Positions 1 to 6,800 are shown, numbered from the stretch's first letter. The stretch: 9,313 nt of DNA from Candidatus Segatella papionis (GCA_002297965.1 DBLF01000057.1:26030-35342), one strand, 5' to 3'. Notes: generated by a model from the letters alone, not told the origin. Numbers and translations are program-made.

Positions 1-953
1 GTGGCACCCAAGTTGCGCAGCGTCACCACATCGTTCTTCTTGTCGATGATAAGCATCGAGAGAGAGCCGATGATATTGAAGCAAGCCACCACCAAGATGA
101 AGGTCAAGAAGATATAAGCCATCAACTTCTCTATCGACATAATCTTGAAGGTGTCTTCTTGCTGCTCGAACCTATCCTGTACTTTGTATTTCGTGCCCGC
201 AATCTTCTGCATCTCCGCCTTTACGGCATCCAAGTCGCTGCCTGGCTTCAGGCGAATCTCCAAGTCGGAAAGCATGCCTTGCTGCCCGAAGAGGTTTCGG
301 GCAAAGGAGATGGAAGTGATAATGTAATTCTTGTCGTATTTCGACTGCTTCACAGCGAAGAGAACACCTGGGCAGTTGAGCGAGTCGGCTACGAAACCAT
401 CGCCTGGGTTCATCATGTCGAGCTGTCCCTCTTTCTTCGGAGCGTAAATCTTTAGGAATCCATCCCATTTCGCACCGATGCCAAGTGTCTGGGCCAGGCG
501 AATGCCCACCGTACCATATTGCAGATTGGCAGCATGGAGCGAGAATGTACCATCGCCATACAGGATGTCATTGATGTGCGACAACTCAGAGAAGTTATCG
601 TCCACGCCCTTGATTTTCACCATCGCCTGACGGTTGTCATAGATAGCCAAGGCTTGGTCCTCCACGGTTTCAGTAGCGACATCCACCTGTGGCAGTTGGC
701 GTATTTGCGTGAGTATCGGGTCGTCGGCAGGAGCAGTTTTTCCCTCCATCGGAACCACCTTGAGCTGTGGGTCGAAACTGGTGAAGAGCGTAGCCACCAA
801 GTCGTGGAAACCATTGAAGACACTCAACACGATGACCAGTGCCATCGTAGCCACCGCCACACCTATCACCGAGATAGAGCTAATCACATTGATGACGTGC
901 GTGCTCTTCTTGGAGAAAAGATACCTGCGAGCAATAAAGAACGGAAAATTCAT
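1..953 (-). CDS. FtsX/LolC/LolE-type ABC transporter permease, N-terminal part (cut by left window edge)
   Basis: This is the first 317 codons of a permease of the MacB/FtsX/LolCE superfamily; the 3' end lies outside the window. The start ATG (951-953) opens with MNFPFFIARRYLF, typical of LolC/LolE proteins. A first membrane segment at residues about 20-47 contains ISSISVIGVAVATMAL and VLSVFNGF, close to the family pattern ISxxGxxxG...VLSxMNGF. A long periplasmic domain follows (about 48-274), and a second membrane segment starts near residue 278 and runs into DKKNDVVTLRNLGA, the usual cytoplasmic coupling region. In LolCDE such permeases release lipoproteins from the inner membrane to LolA, powered by a separate ATPase; no ATPase gene is visible here. 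It starts 28 nt after rbfA and is probably cotranscribed with it. A lipoprotein-release role is inferred from the N-terminal motif and the envelope context; another FtsX-type exporter is possible. Confidence 0.88.
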   Translation of the reverse strand, partial: MNFPFFIARRYLFSKKSTHVINVISSISVIGVAVATMALVIVLSVFNGFHDLVATLFTSFDPQLKVVPMEGKTAPADDPILTQIRQLPQVDVATETVEDQALAIYDNRQAMVKIKGVDDNFSELSHINDILYGDGTFSLHAANLQYGTVGIRLAQTLGIGAKWDGFLKIYAPKKEGQLDMMNPGDGFVADSLNCPGVLFAVKQSKYDKNYIITSISFARNLFGQQGMLSDLEIRLKPGSDLDAVKAEMQKIAGTKYKVQDRFEQQEDTFKIMSIEKLMAYIFLTFILVVACFNIIGSLSMLIIDKKNDVVTLRNLGA

Positions 954-981
954 CTTATCTTTCTTACCTTTAAAAGCCTTT

Positions 982-1317
982 TTACTTTTTCAAGAGTTCG
1001 TCGATGCGCTCCAAGTAGTCCAGGCTATCGTCGATAAAGAAGCGAAGCTCCGGGATGATGCGCAACTGGTTTCTCACCTTCTTGCCCAAGTCATAACGGA
1101 TGGTCTTCTCGTTGGCATTGATGTTCTTCAGGATTTCCTCACCCTTCTCGGATGGGAACACACTGAGATAAGCCGTGCAGATACTGAGGTCTGGACTTAC
1201 TCTCACCTTGGTAACACTTACCATCACGCCGTGCATCATGCGGGTCTGTGACTGGAAAATAAGACTCAACTCCTTCTGGAGGAGTCTAGATATACGGTTT
1301 TGTCTTGTTTCTTGCAT
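982..1317 (-). CDS. rbfA: Ribosome-binding factor A
   Basis: This 111-residue protein is RbfA, a single KH-like-domain factor that binds the 30S subunit and helps late 16S rRNA 5'-end maturation; in other bacteria it is also linked to cold adaptation. The N-terminus has the family pattern of a short basic helix (RQNRISRLLQKELSLIF), followed by VMVSVTKVRVSPDLSICTAYLSVFP (quoted here in pieces: VMVSVTKVRVSPDL, then SICTAYLSVFP), the beta-strand region typical of RbfA. The C-terminal half holds LGKKVRNQLRIIPELRFFIDDSLDYLERIDELL, of which IPELRFFIDDSLDY is the most diagnostic part. Length is normal for the family. The ATG at 1315-1317 follows a 68-nt gap after murI, without a clear Shine-Dalgarno sequence. 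A Lol/FtsX-type permease gene follows after 28 nt. It is the only gene in the window tied to translation instead of the envelope. Confidence 0.93.
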   Translation of the reverse strand: MQETRQNRISRLLQKELSLIFQSQTRMMHGVMVSVTKVRVSPDLSICTAYLSVFPSEKGEEILKNINANEKTIRYDLGKKVRNQLRIIPELRFFIDDSLDYLERIDELLKK

Positions 1318-1385
1318 AATCTGAAAATTTAGAATGAAGCTGCCTTAACCAGCAACTACACATTAAAAATATTACTTACTAAACA

Positions 1386-2225
1386 TTATCCTTCAAGATC
1401 GACGTGCGTAACATCCACCTGCTCGTGCAGGAATATCAACGCCGATTCCTTGAACTTATCCTCACTCTCCGTGGTGAGATATCTGCAGCCGCCTCCCTTG
1501 GTTACCATTTGCTCCATCTGTGGATGTCGCTTGAGGTAATCCTTCAGGCTATTGGCCACATACTGTCCCTGCGGAACCACTCTCACACCATCGGGAAGAT
1601 TCTTCACGATGCTGCTCATGAGCAGTGGATAGTGGGTACAACCCAGGATGATGGTGTCTATGTCCTCATCCTTACGCATCAGCTGGTCGATGCGTTTCTT
1701 CACGAAATAATCAGCACCAGGGCTGTCAGCCTCGTTGGCCTCCACGATGGCAGCCCAAAGCGGACAAGCCACTCCGCTCACCTTGATGTCGGGCCATAGC
1801 TTGCCTATCTCCATCTTGTAGCTCTGGCTCTTGATGGTTCCCTCGGTAGCGAGGATACCCACGTGGCGAGACTTGGTAAGCGTGCCTATCACCTCTGCCG
1901 TAGGGCGGATGATGCCCAGCACACGACGCTCGGGATCCCATTCCGGGATGTCTCGCTGCTGGATGGAGCGCAAAGCCTTGGCAGAAGCCGTATTGCAACC
2001 CAGGATTACCAAATGGCACCCCATGGAAAAGAGCTTCAGCACGGCTTGGCGGGTAAACTTATACACCACCTCGAACGAGCGCGAGCCGTATGGGGCACGG
2101 GCATTGTCGCCCAAGTACATATAGTCATATTGTGGCAACACCTGGCGTAAACCATGCAGGATGGTCAAGCCTCCATATCCAGAATCAAAGATTCCGATAG
2201 GTCCGGGATTCTGTGGCAACATCAT
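1386..2225 (-). CDS. murI: Glutamate racemase
   Basis: This 279-residue protein is glutamate racemase, the cytoplasmic, cofactor-independent enzyme that turns L-glutamate into the D-glutamate of the peptidoglycan stem peptide. The family signatures are all present: GIFDSGYGGLT with Asp14 and Ser15, YLGDNARAPYG at residues 37-47, the first catalytic cysteine in LGCNTASA (Cys77), and the second in ILGCTHYPLL (Cys196, His198). Length is typical. The start ATG (2223-2225) overlaps the stop codon of the upstream ompH-like gene in an ATGA arrangement, and a second in-frame ATG follows directly (2220-2222), so either Met1 or Met2 could be used. The overlap implies translational coupling to the chaperone gene. 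The reading frame is intact, with nothing odd in the active site. Confidence in function is very high; only the exact initiator Met is open. Confidence 0.96.
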   Translation of the reverse strand: MMLPQNPGPIGIFDSGYGGLTILHGLRQVLPQYDYMYLGDNARAPYGSRSFEVVYKFTRQAVLKLFSMGCHLVILGCNTASAKALRSIQQRDIPEWDPERRVLGIIRPTAEVIGTLTKSRHVGILATEGTIKSQSYKMEIGKLWPDIKVSGVACPLWAAIVEANEADSPGADYFVKKRIDQLMRKDEDIDTIILGCTHYPLLMSSIVKNLPDGVRVVPQGQYVANSLKDYLKRHPQMEQMVTKGGGCRYLTTESEDKFKESALIFLHEQVDVTHVDLEG

Positions 2226-2776
2226 TTCAGCTTCTCCTCCAGCAAAGTTGTGATATCCTCTCCCATCTCTGCACTGAGATAAGGAGTGGCATTGTTGTCG
2301 GTATTGATGATGAAGGCAAATCCCTTCTCCTTGCCTATCTGTTGAGCCGCCTCGTTGACCTTCGCCTTGAGTGGAGCGTAAGCCTCGTCCTCTGCCTGCT
2401 TCAGGAGTCGTGCCGCCTCAGCCTTGAACGCCACGTTCTTCTCCATCATCTCACGCAGTTCTGCCTGCCGCTTCTCCAATATAGTCTTGGCGAAAGAGCG
2501 CTGCCCATCGAGAAACTCCTCGTATTTGGTGTTGAACTCTGTCTCCACGCGCTTGGTCTCCTCATCGTATTTTGCACGAAGTTCGTCCATATTATGCTTG
2601 GCTATCGTGTAACCAGGCATGGAATGAAAGACTTGTTCAAAACTAAAGTAGCCAAATCGCAAAGTTGGTTGAGCTGCAGTGGCAGCCGCTGGCTGAGCCT
2701 GGGTGTCCGCTGGTTGCTGGGCAGAAGCTGTAAGCGCAACAAGAGCGAAAGCCAAAAACAAGAGATTCTTTTTCAT
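2222..2776 (-). CDS. Skp/OmpH-family periplasmic chaperone, third tandem paralogue
   Basis: This is a 184-residue exported protein of the Skp/OmpH family, whose members hold unfolded outer-membrane proteins in the periplasm on the way to BamA. The start is set at the ATG 2774-2776 because it begins a clear signal peptide (MKKNLLFLAFALVALTASAQ, cleavage likely after ASA at residue 19); the open frame runs 48 codons further upstream but that part does not look like protein. An Ala/Gln/Pro-rich linker (about residues 20-38) precedes the family core FGYFSFEQVFHSMPGY. A charged helical region at about 60-140, rich in Lys and Glu, fits the coiled-coil tentacles, and FAFIINTDN near the C-terminus fits the closing beta-strand. 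It follows the second ompH by 149 nt, a gap with a hairpin, and overlaps murI by 4 nt. The linker sets it apart from the two siblings. The family call is firm; the client proteins are unknown. Confidence 0.87.
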   Translation of the reverse strand: MKKNLLFLAFALVALTASAQQPADTQAQPAAATAAQPTLRFGYFSFEQVFHSMPGYTIAKHNMDELRAKYDEETKRVETEFNTKYEEFLDGQRSFAKTILEKRQAELREMMEKNVAFKAEAARLLKQAEDEAYAPLKAKVNEAAQQIGKEKGFAFIINTDNNATPYLSAEMGEDITTLLEEKLK

Positions 2777-2784
2777 GATGCGTG

Positions 2785-2801
2785 ATACCTTATTATATAT
2801 A
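2785..2801 (-). repeat. 17-bp sequence shared with the bamA leader, copy before third ompH
   Basis: On the minus strand this reads TATATATAATAAGGTAT and is identical over 17 nt to positions 6740-6756 before bamA. It ends 8 nt before the start codon of the third ompH-like gene, whereas the bamA copy ends 2 nt before its start, so spacing is not fixed. The AAGG inside it could be a weak ribosome-binding site, and the A/T-rich part could aid ribosome access. Low complexity makes chance or shared leader composition possible. Confidence 0.5.
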
Positions 2802-2827
2802 ATTGTACAAATGTGACAGATGAGCAA

Positions 2828-2855
2828 TAAGGGCAAGCACTTGTGCCTGCCCTTA
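2828..2855 (-). other. Strong hairpin between second and third ompH genes (possible terminator or processing site)
   Basis: Arms 2828-2840 and 2843-2855 pair over 13 bp on the minus-strand transcript with one G-U pair and a tiny loop region (CAAG effective loop); on the plus strand the same position is an A/C mismatch. The GC-rich core GGGCAGGCAC lies in an otherwise A/T-rich gap. Downstream on the minus strand comes TTGCTCATCTG, with no proper U-tract, so it is not a textbook intrinsic terminator. It may still attenuate transcription, protect the 3' end of the upstream message, or mark RNA processing. Confidence 0.5.
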
Positions 2856-2890
2856 CCCATATTTTGATAACTAGATTTGCGGAGCTTTAG

Positions 2891-2910
2891 ATATAACCTA
2901 ATATAACCTA
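2891..2910. repeat. Perfect 10-bp tandem duplication
   Basis: The decamer ATATAACCTA occurs twice without a gap (2891-2900 and 2901-2910), 16 nt past the stop of the second ompH gene. On the minus strand it reads TAGGTTATAT twice. A closely spaced direct repeat can be an operator for a dimeric regulator, but with only two A/T-rich copies replication slippage is equally likely. Confidence 0.45.
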
Positions 2911-2925
2911 AGTTCGGCAATTAAA

Positions 2926-3411
2926 TTACTTAATCTTAGCCTGCACCTCCTTGGTAACATCCACTACGTTGGTGCCTGTATATACTGCTGCGCCATCCTC
3001 GAAGATGAAAGTATAGTTACCAGCCTTGCCCACAGCCTCGATGGCAGTGCGCACCTTGGCTACGATAGGCTGCATCAGCTCGCTGCTCTTCTTCTGCAAC
3101 TCCTGCTGACCGTCCTGGTAAGCCTGCTGAATCTTCTGCTGGAGGTTCTGAAGCTCTGTCTCCTTCTGCTGCTTCATGGTTGCAGCCATGGTGCTAGCGC
3201 CCTTCTGATACTCGTCGGCCTTGCGCTGCAACTCGTCCTGCATAGCCTTGAGGTCGTTCTCCTTCTGCTTCTGGAGAGCTTCCATCTCGCCGTTGGCCTT
3301 GGCTACGTCTGGCAAAGACTGCATAATCTGCTGAGTGTTCACCTTACCGAACTTCTGTGCCATCATTGTCATTGGTGCGCAAAGCATCAACATTAAAATA
3401 AGCTTTTTCAT
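2926..3411 (-). CDS. Skp/OmpH-family periplasmic chaperone, second tandem paralogue
   Basis: This 161-residue protein is a Skp/OmpH-type chaperone. A signal peptide occupies about residues 1-18 (MKKLILMLMLCAPMTMMA, with Gln19 as probable mature end). The mature protein opens with KFGKVNTQQIMQSLPDVAKA, the family start in which a beta-strand is followed by a helix and a conserved xxxLP turn. Residues about 40-115 are almost entirely helical and rich in Gln, Lys and Glu, fitting the long coiled-coil arms of the jellyfish-shaped Skp trimer. The C-terminal NYTFIFEDGAAVYTG fits the closing strand of the trimer core, and the end VTKEVQAKIK is typical. The ATG at 3409-3411 has no Shine-Dalgarno match. 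A 101-nt gap after the first paralogue contains a candidate promoter, so this gene may have extra transcription. Function is assigned from family and position beside bamA. Confidence 0.9.
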   Translation of the reverse strand: MKKLILMLMLCAPMTMMAQKFGKVNTQQIMQSLPDVAKANGEMEALQKQKENDLKAMQDELQRKADEYQKGASTMAATMKQQKETELQNLQQKIQQAYQDGQQELQKKSSELMQPIVAKVRTAIEAVGKAGNYTFIFEDGAAVYTGTNVVDVTKEVQAKIK

Positions 3412-3498
3412 TTCTGTCTATTCGTTTTAATTATTATTTTCTGTTTTTATAAACTTGTCGGGGCGAGCCAAAGATGTCCACCCTCCCCATTTCGGCTG

Positions 3499-3506
3499 CA
3501 AATATA
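3499..3506 (-). promoter_or_regulatory. Candidate Bacteroides-type -7 promoter element before second ompH
   Basis: On the minus strand this is TATATTTG, a full match to the Bacteroidota -7 consensus TAnnTTTG, followed by CA. It lies 87 nt before the ATG of the second ompH gene, just after the stop of the first. No good -33 TTTG is seen about 20 nt upstream, so the promoter is only half supported. If active, it would give the second and later genes transcription independent of bamA. Confidence 0.4.
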
Positions 3507-3512
3507 CAACTA

Positions 3513-4025
3513 TTATTTGGAATAACCTAATTTTTGGAGCACTTCGTTGCTAATATCTATCTTTGGGGAGCCAAAGATGATGCCATTGTTGCTGGCTCTG
3601 TCGAGCACGAGCGAATAGCCACGCAGGTCGGAGATTTCCTTCACGGCGTTGTATATTTCCTCCTGGATAGGTCCCATCAGTGCCTCGCGCTTCTTGTAAA
3701 GCTCGCCCTCAGGGCCAAAGTACTTCTTCTTGAGGTCGCTGGCTTCCTTCTCCTTTTGCATGATGGAATCTTGCTTTGCCTTCTTCTGCTCCTGCGATAG
3801 GAAGACCACCTCGTTCTGATAGTTCTTATACATGGTGCTAGCCTCCAGATTGAGTGCCTCCACCTCGGCTTGCCACTTGCGGCTCACCTGGTTCAGCTGC
3901 TCGTTGGCACGCTCGTAGGCTGGCACGTTTTGGAGTATGTACTCCATATCTACCAATGCATATTTCTGTGCATGTGCTGAGATGGCTGCTACAGCCATCA
4001 TCAGCATCAATACTATCTTTTTCAT
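3513..4025 (-). CDS. Skp/OmpH-family periplasmic chaperone, first tandem paralogue
   Basis: This 170-residue protein is the Skp/OmpH homologue directly after bamA, 75 nt downstream of its stop, the usual place for skp next to bamA in many Gram-negative bacteria. It has a signal peptide (MKKIVLMLMMAVAAISAHAQ, cleavage probably after AHA at residue 19). The mature start KYALVDMEYILQNVPAYERA fits the family pattern of strand, short helix and LP/VP turn. Residues about 45-125 are a long charged helical stretch with many Lys, Glu and Gln residues, including a KKKYFGPEGELYKKRE segment near the expected tip or return. The C-terminal GYSLVLDRASNNGIIFGSP matches the closing strand region of OmpH proteins. 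It probably carries nascent outer-membrane proteins to BamA. Its sequence differs markedly from the two siblings, so the three are old duplicates. The family call is firm; its own client set is unknown. Confidence 0.91.
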   Translation of the reverse strand: MKKIVLMLMMAVAAISAHAQKYALVDMEYILQNVPAYERANEQLNQVSRKWQAEVEALNLEASTMYKNYQNEVVFLSQEQKKAKQDSIMQKEKEASDLKKKYFGPEGELYKKREALMGPIQEEIYNAVKEISDLRGYSLVLDRASNNGIIFGSPKIDISNEVLQKLGYSK

Positions 4026-4100
4026 AAGAATCGTCTGTTTTAAAAGAATTGTTTTGTCTTAAAAAAACTCCTAACTCTTAACTTTTAGCTTCTAATCCCA

Positions 4101-6737
4101 TTAGAACTCCTGACCCAAGATGAAGTGGAACTGGCTTCCACCTCTCTTGTATGAGCTTCCGTTCCATACCTTGTCGAAACCGTATGCCCAGTCGATACCC
4201 ATCAAGCCAACCATTGGCAGGAAGATACGCACACCGACACCGGCACTGCGCTTCATGTTGAATGGGTTGAAGTCCTTGGTGTCGTACCAAGCATTACCAG
4301 CCTCCACGAAGGTCAAGCCATAGATGGTTGTGTTGCCAAGGAGGAATGGATAGCGAAGCTCCAATGAGAAGCGGTCGTATGCGTAAGCATAGTAACCGGT
4401 GGTACGGCTATAGGATACCGAACCGTTCTCGTAACCACGGAGTCCGATGGTTTCCTCACCATAGTAAGATGAGTAGCCGCTCATACCGTCACCACCCACA
4501 TAGTAGGTCTCGAATGGACTCTTCTTGTACTTGTTGTAAGCACCGAGCAAGCCCATCTCCACACGGGTCATCAATACGAAGCACTTCTGACCCTCGGTGA
4601 GTGCGGTGTAGGTCTTTGCCTTGAACTTCCACTTGTGGTACTCTATCCAGCGATATTTCTCCTGCTGCTCCTGCGAGTAGGTTGGAGAGTTGGCGTTGGT
4701 TGCCAAGTTCTTGTAGTCCTTGTGGTCGAATGCACTCCATGGTGGAGTAAGGTTCACGCTTGCCTCGAACTCAGAACCTCTACGTGGGAAGAGTTGGTTG
4801 TCGGTAGAGGTACGGTTCAAAGCGATGGTGATGTTCAAGTTGTTCGCATTACCATTCTGCATCAGCATATAGCTCCAGTTCTTCATCATGTAGCGCTGGT
4901 AAGCCAACTGCACTGACAGCGTGAAGTAATCATCTGGCCAACGGAGGCGCTTACCCCATCCGAGGCTCACACCCACCATCTGGATGTACTTATCTGGATC
5001 GTAGTAGTTCTCGTAGTTGTTATAATAACTAGAGCCGTAGCCATACATATAACTATAATAGTTATTCATGTAGGCACTGTTGTAGTAGTTGCTCGATACG
5101 TCGGTACTCTTGCTGTAGTAGGCGCCCACGCTGAACTGGATAGGGCGCTTGCCGCCAAACCAGTTGGTAGAGTAGCTCACGTTGTAGCTCTGGTAGTAAG
5201 TACCGTTGGTCTGCGCACCGATGCTGAGCACCTCGCCGTCGCCGATAGGCATGATGCCACGGTGCTCCTTGTTCTTGTTGAAGAGGTTAGCCATGGAGAA
5301 GTTGTTGAGCTTCAAGCCCACACGTCCGATGACACCCGTCTGTCCCCAACCGAGCGAGAACTCAATCTGGTCGTTGCTCTTCTGCTCCAGGTTCCAGTTT
5401 ACATCCACGGTACCATCCTCATAGTTTGGCTTCACGTCTGGAGCCACCTTCTCTGCGTCGAAGTGACCCATGGAAGCCAACTCACGAGCCGAACGCATCA
5501 AGGCATCCTTAGAGAAGAGGTCGCCCGGCTTGGTACGAAGCTCACGGCGCACCACGTTCTCATAGAGGCGGGTGTTACCGTTGATTCGCACGTGGCTCAG
5601 GTAAGCCTGAGGTCCCTCGGTGACACGCATTTCGAGGTCGATGGAGTCGCCGTCGATGTTCACCTCGGCAGGATTGATGTTAGAGAACACGTAACCATTG
5701 TTGTAATAGAGGTTGCCCACAGCATCATCGTCCTCGGAGAGACGCTTGTTCAAGAGCTTCTGGTTATATACGTCGCCCTTCTTCATGCCGAGCACGGCAT
5801 TCAGGTAGTCGGTGGAATAAACGGTGTTTCCCACCCAGTTGATGTTGCGCAAGAAGTAACGCTTGCCCTCATCTACCTTCACATATACGTTGACGTGCTT
5901 CTCGTCGAAGTTGCTCACGCTGTCTTCCAGTATCTGTGCGTCGCGATAACCATACTCATAATATTTGTCGATGAGTTTCTGCTTATCTTCTTTCCATCGC
6001 TCAGGGGTAAACTTCTTCGACTTGAAGAATGTGGCAAACTTGCCAGCCTCGTGGGTCTTGGCGAAGGCTCCCTTCGTAAAGAATCCACCCTTGATTTTGC
6101 GGTCGGAGAGTTTCTCGTTACCCTCGATGGTAATCTGGTGTACCTTGATTTTCTGCTTCTTATCCACGATGACATCGAGGATCACCTGTCCCTTGTTGGC
6201 CACGTCGTCTCGCTGGTTAATCTGGATGTCGGCGTTTTTGAATCCCTTGTCGTCGAAGTATTTCTTGGCGAGGATCTTGGCACGGTCGAGCATGTTAGGG
6301 GTCACCTGAGTACCCTTCACCATACCGAGCTTCTGCTCCATGTCCTCACGCTCGCTCTTCTTGAGTCCGATGTATTGGATGTCGGAGATGCGAGGACGCA
6401 CGGCGAGATAGATATGCAGATAAAGTTTTTCACCCACGATAGAGTCGGCGGCGATAGAGACCTTGGAGAAAAGTCCATGTTTCCAATAGCGCTTCACGGC
6501 GTTGGTGATGGCGTCGCCCGGCACTTCTATCTGTTCGCCCACGGTAAGTCCCGAGATTCCGGTGAGCACATAGTCTTCGTATCCTTCCACTCCCGACACA
6601 TTGAGACCTCCCAGGGTCAAGGTGCGAGGGGTTCCGGCGTACGAGATGTCTGGATGTATAATCTTGTCTTGCGCCATCACCTGCACACTCGCCATGATGC
6701 CGAACAGCAGGATGAAAATCTTTCTTAGCTTGTTCAT
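4101..6737 (-). CDS. bamA: Outer membrane protein assembly factor BamA (Omp85)
   Basis: This 878-residue protein is BamA, the outer-membrane insertase that folds beta-barrel proteins into the outer membrane. A signal peptide covers about residues 1-22 (ends in VMAQ). Five POTRA domains can be placed roughly at 41-115, 116-193, 197-290, 292-374 and 376-452; the third to fifth carry the usual openings IEGNEKL, WVGNTVY and INGNTRL. The barrel begins near residue 455 (QIEFSLGWGQTG), where the strand-1 region is expected. IGLRGYENG at 764-772 is the Bacteroidota form of the conserved loop-6 VRGF motif. The end FHFILGQEF is a beta-signal with terminal Phe. Residues 551-584 are very rich in Tyr and Asn, an unusual barrel segment. 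An AAGG sits 5 nt before the ATG (6735-6737). The gene follows uppS by 94 nt and precedes three chaperone genes. Length is slightly above the 810 of E. coli. Confidence 0.97.
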   Translation of the reverse strand: MNKLRKIFILLFGIMASVQVMAQDKIIHPDISYAGTPRTLTLGGLNVSGVEGYEDYVLTGISGLTVGEQIEVPGDAITNAVKRYWKHGLFSKVSIAADSIVGEKLYLHIYLAVRPRISDIQYIGLKKSEREDMEQKLGMVKGTQVTPNMLDRAKILAKKYFDDKGFKNADIQINQRDDVANKGQVILDVIVDKKQKIKVHQITIEGNEKLSDRKIKGGFFTKGAFAKTHEAGKFATFFKSKKFTPERWKEDKQKLIDKYYEYGYRDAQILEDSVSNFDEKHVNVYVKVDEGKRYFLRNINWVGNTVYSTDYLNAVLGMKKGDVYNQKLLNKRLSEDDDAVGNLYYNNGYVFSNINPAEVNIDGDSIDLEMRVTEGPQAYLSHVRINGNTRLYENVVRRELRTKPGDLFSKDALMRSARELASMGHFDAEKVAPDVKPNYEDGTVDVNWNLEQKSNDQIEFSLGWGQTGVIGRVGLKLNNFSMANLFNKNKEHRGIMPIGDGEVLSIGAQTNGTYYQSYNVSYSTNWFGGKRPIQFSVGAYYSKSTDVSSNYYNSAYMNNYYSYMYGYGSSYYNNYENYYDPDKYIQMVGVSLGWGKRLRWPDDYFTLSVQLAYQRYMMKNWSYMLMQNGNANNLNITIALNRTSTDNQLFPRRGSEFEASVNLTPPWSAFDHKDYKNLATNANSPTYSQEQQEKYRWIEYHKWKFKAKTYTALTEGQKCFVLMTRVEMGLLGAYNKYKKSPFETYYVGGDGMSGYSSYYGEETIGLRGYENGSVSYSRTTGYYAYAYDRFSLELRYPFLLGNTTIYGLTFVEAGNAWYDTKDFNPFNMKRSAGVGVRIFLPMVGLMGIDWAYGFDKVWNGSSYKRGGSQFHFILGQEF

Positions 6738-6739
6738 TT

Positions 6740-6756
6740 ATACCTTATTATATATA
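6740..6756 (-). repeat. 17-bp sequence shared with the third ompH leader, copy before bamA
   Basis: The minus strand reads TATATATAATAAGGTAT, identical to 2785-2801. Here AAGG (6743-6746) stands 5 nt from the bamA ATG, a plausible Shine-Dalgarno distance. The repeat ends 2 nt before the start codon. It most likely belongs to the translation start region; a regulatory site common to the two genes is only a possibility. Confidence 0.55.
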
Positions 6757-6800
6757 TAGTATCTTTTTGTTTCGTCTTTTATCTTATCTTCTCTTCTTCT

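Noticed and set aside
159..455. Overlapping small open frames on both strands at the left end (98 codons each)
   Set aside because: They overlap the permease frame, which reads without a stop from 953 to the window edge and has clear membrane segments and family motifs.
1318..1385. Small GCTG/CAGC inverted repeat in the murI-rbfA gap as a terminator
   Set aside because: The stem is only 4 bp and no U-tract follows on the minus strand; it is likely chance.
2213..2785. 190-codon plus-strand frame opposite the third ompH gene
   Set aside because: It is an antisense shadow of a gene with signal peptide and family core. The protein is Leu-rich without recognisable features.
2777..2920. 48-residue N-terminal extension of the third ompH-like gene
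   Set aside because: The extension would put a canonical signal peptide in the middle of the protein, covers the hairpin and the A/T-rich leader, and has no family similarity. The ATG at 2774-2776 is the natural start.
3379..3411. Cys11 in the second ompH signal peptide as a lipoprotein anchor
   Set aside because: The residue before Cys is Leu, not Gly, Ala or Ser, so there is no proper lipobox, and MMA followed by Gln19 gives a normal signal peptidase I site.
4026..4100. T-run near 4060-4066 region after bamA as an intrinsic terminator
   Set aside because: On the minus strand GTTTTTTTAAG follows AAGTTAAGAGTTAGGA, which forms no convincing GC-rich stem, and the next gene of the cluster starts soon after.
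5262..6728. 488-codon open frame on the plus strand, antisense to bamA
   Set aside because: It lies wholly inside bamA on the opposite strand. Its protein is a His/Val/Leu-rich shadow with no signal, domain or motif, and arises from codon choice in bamA. The bamA frame is supported end to end by family motifs.
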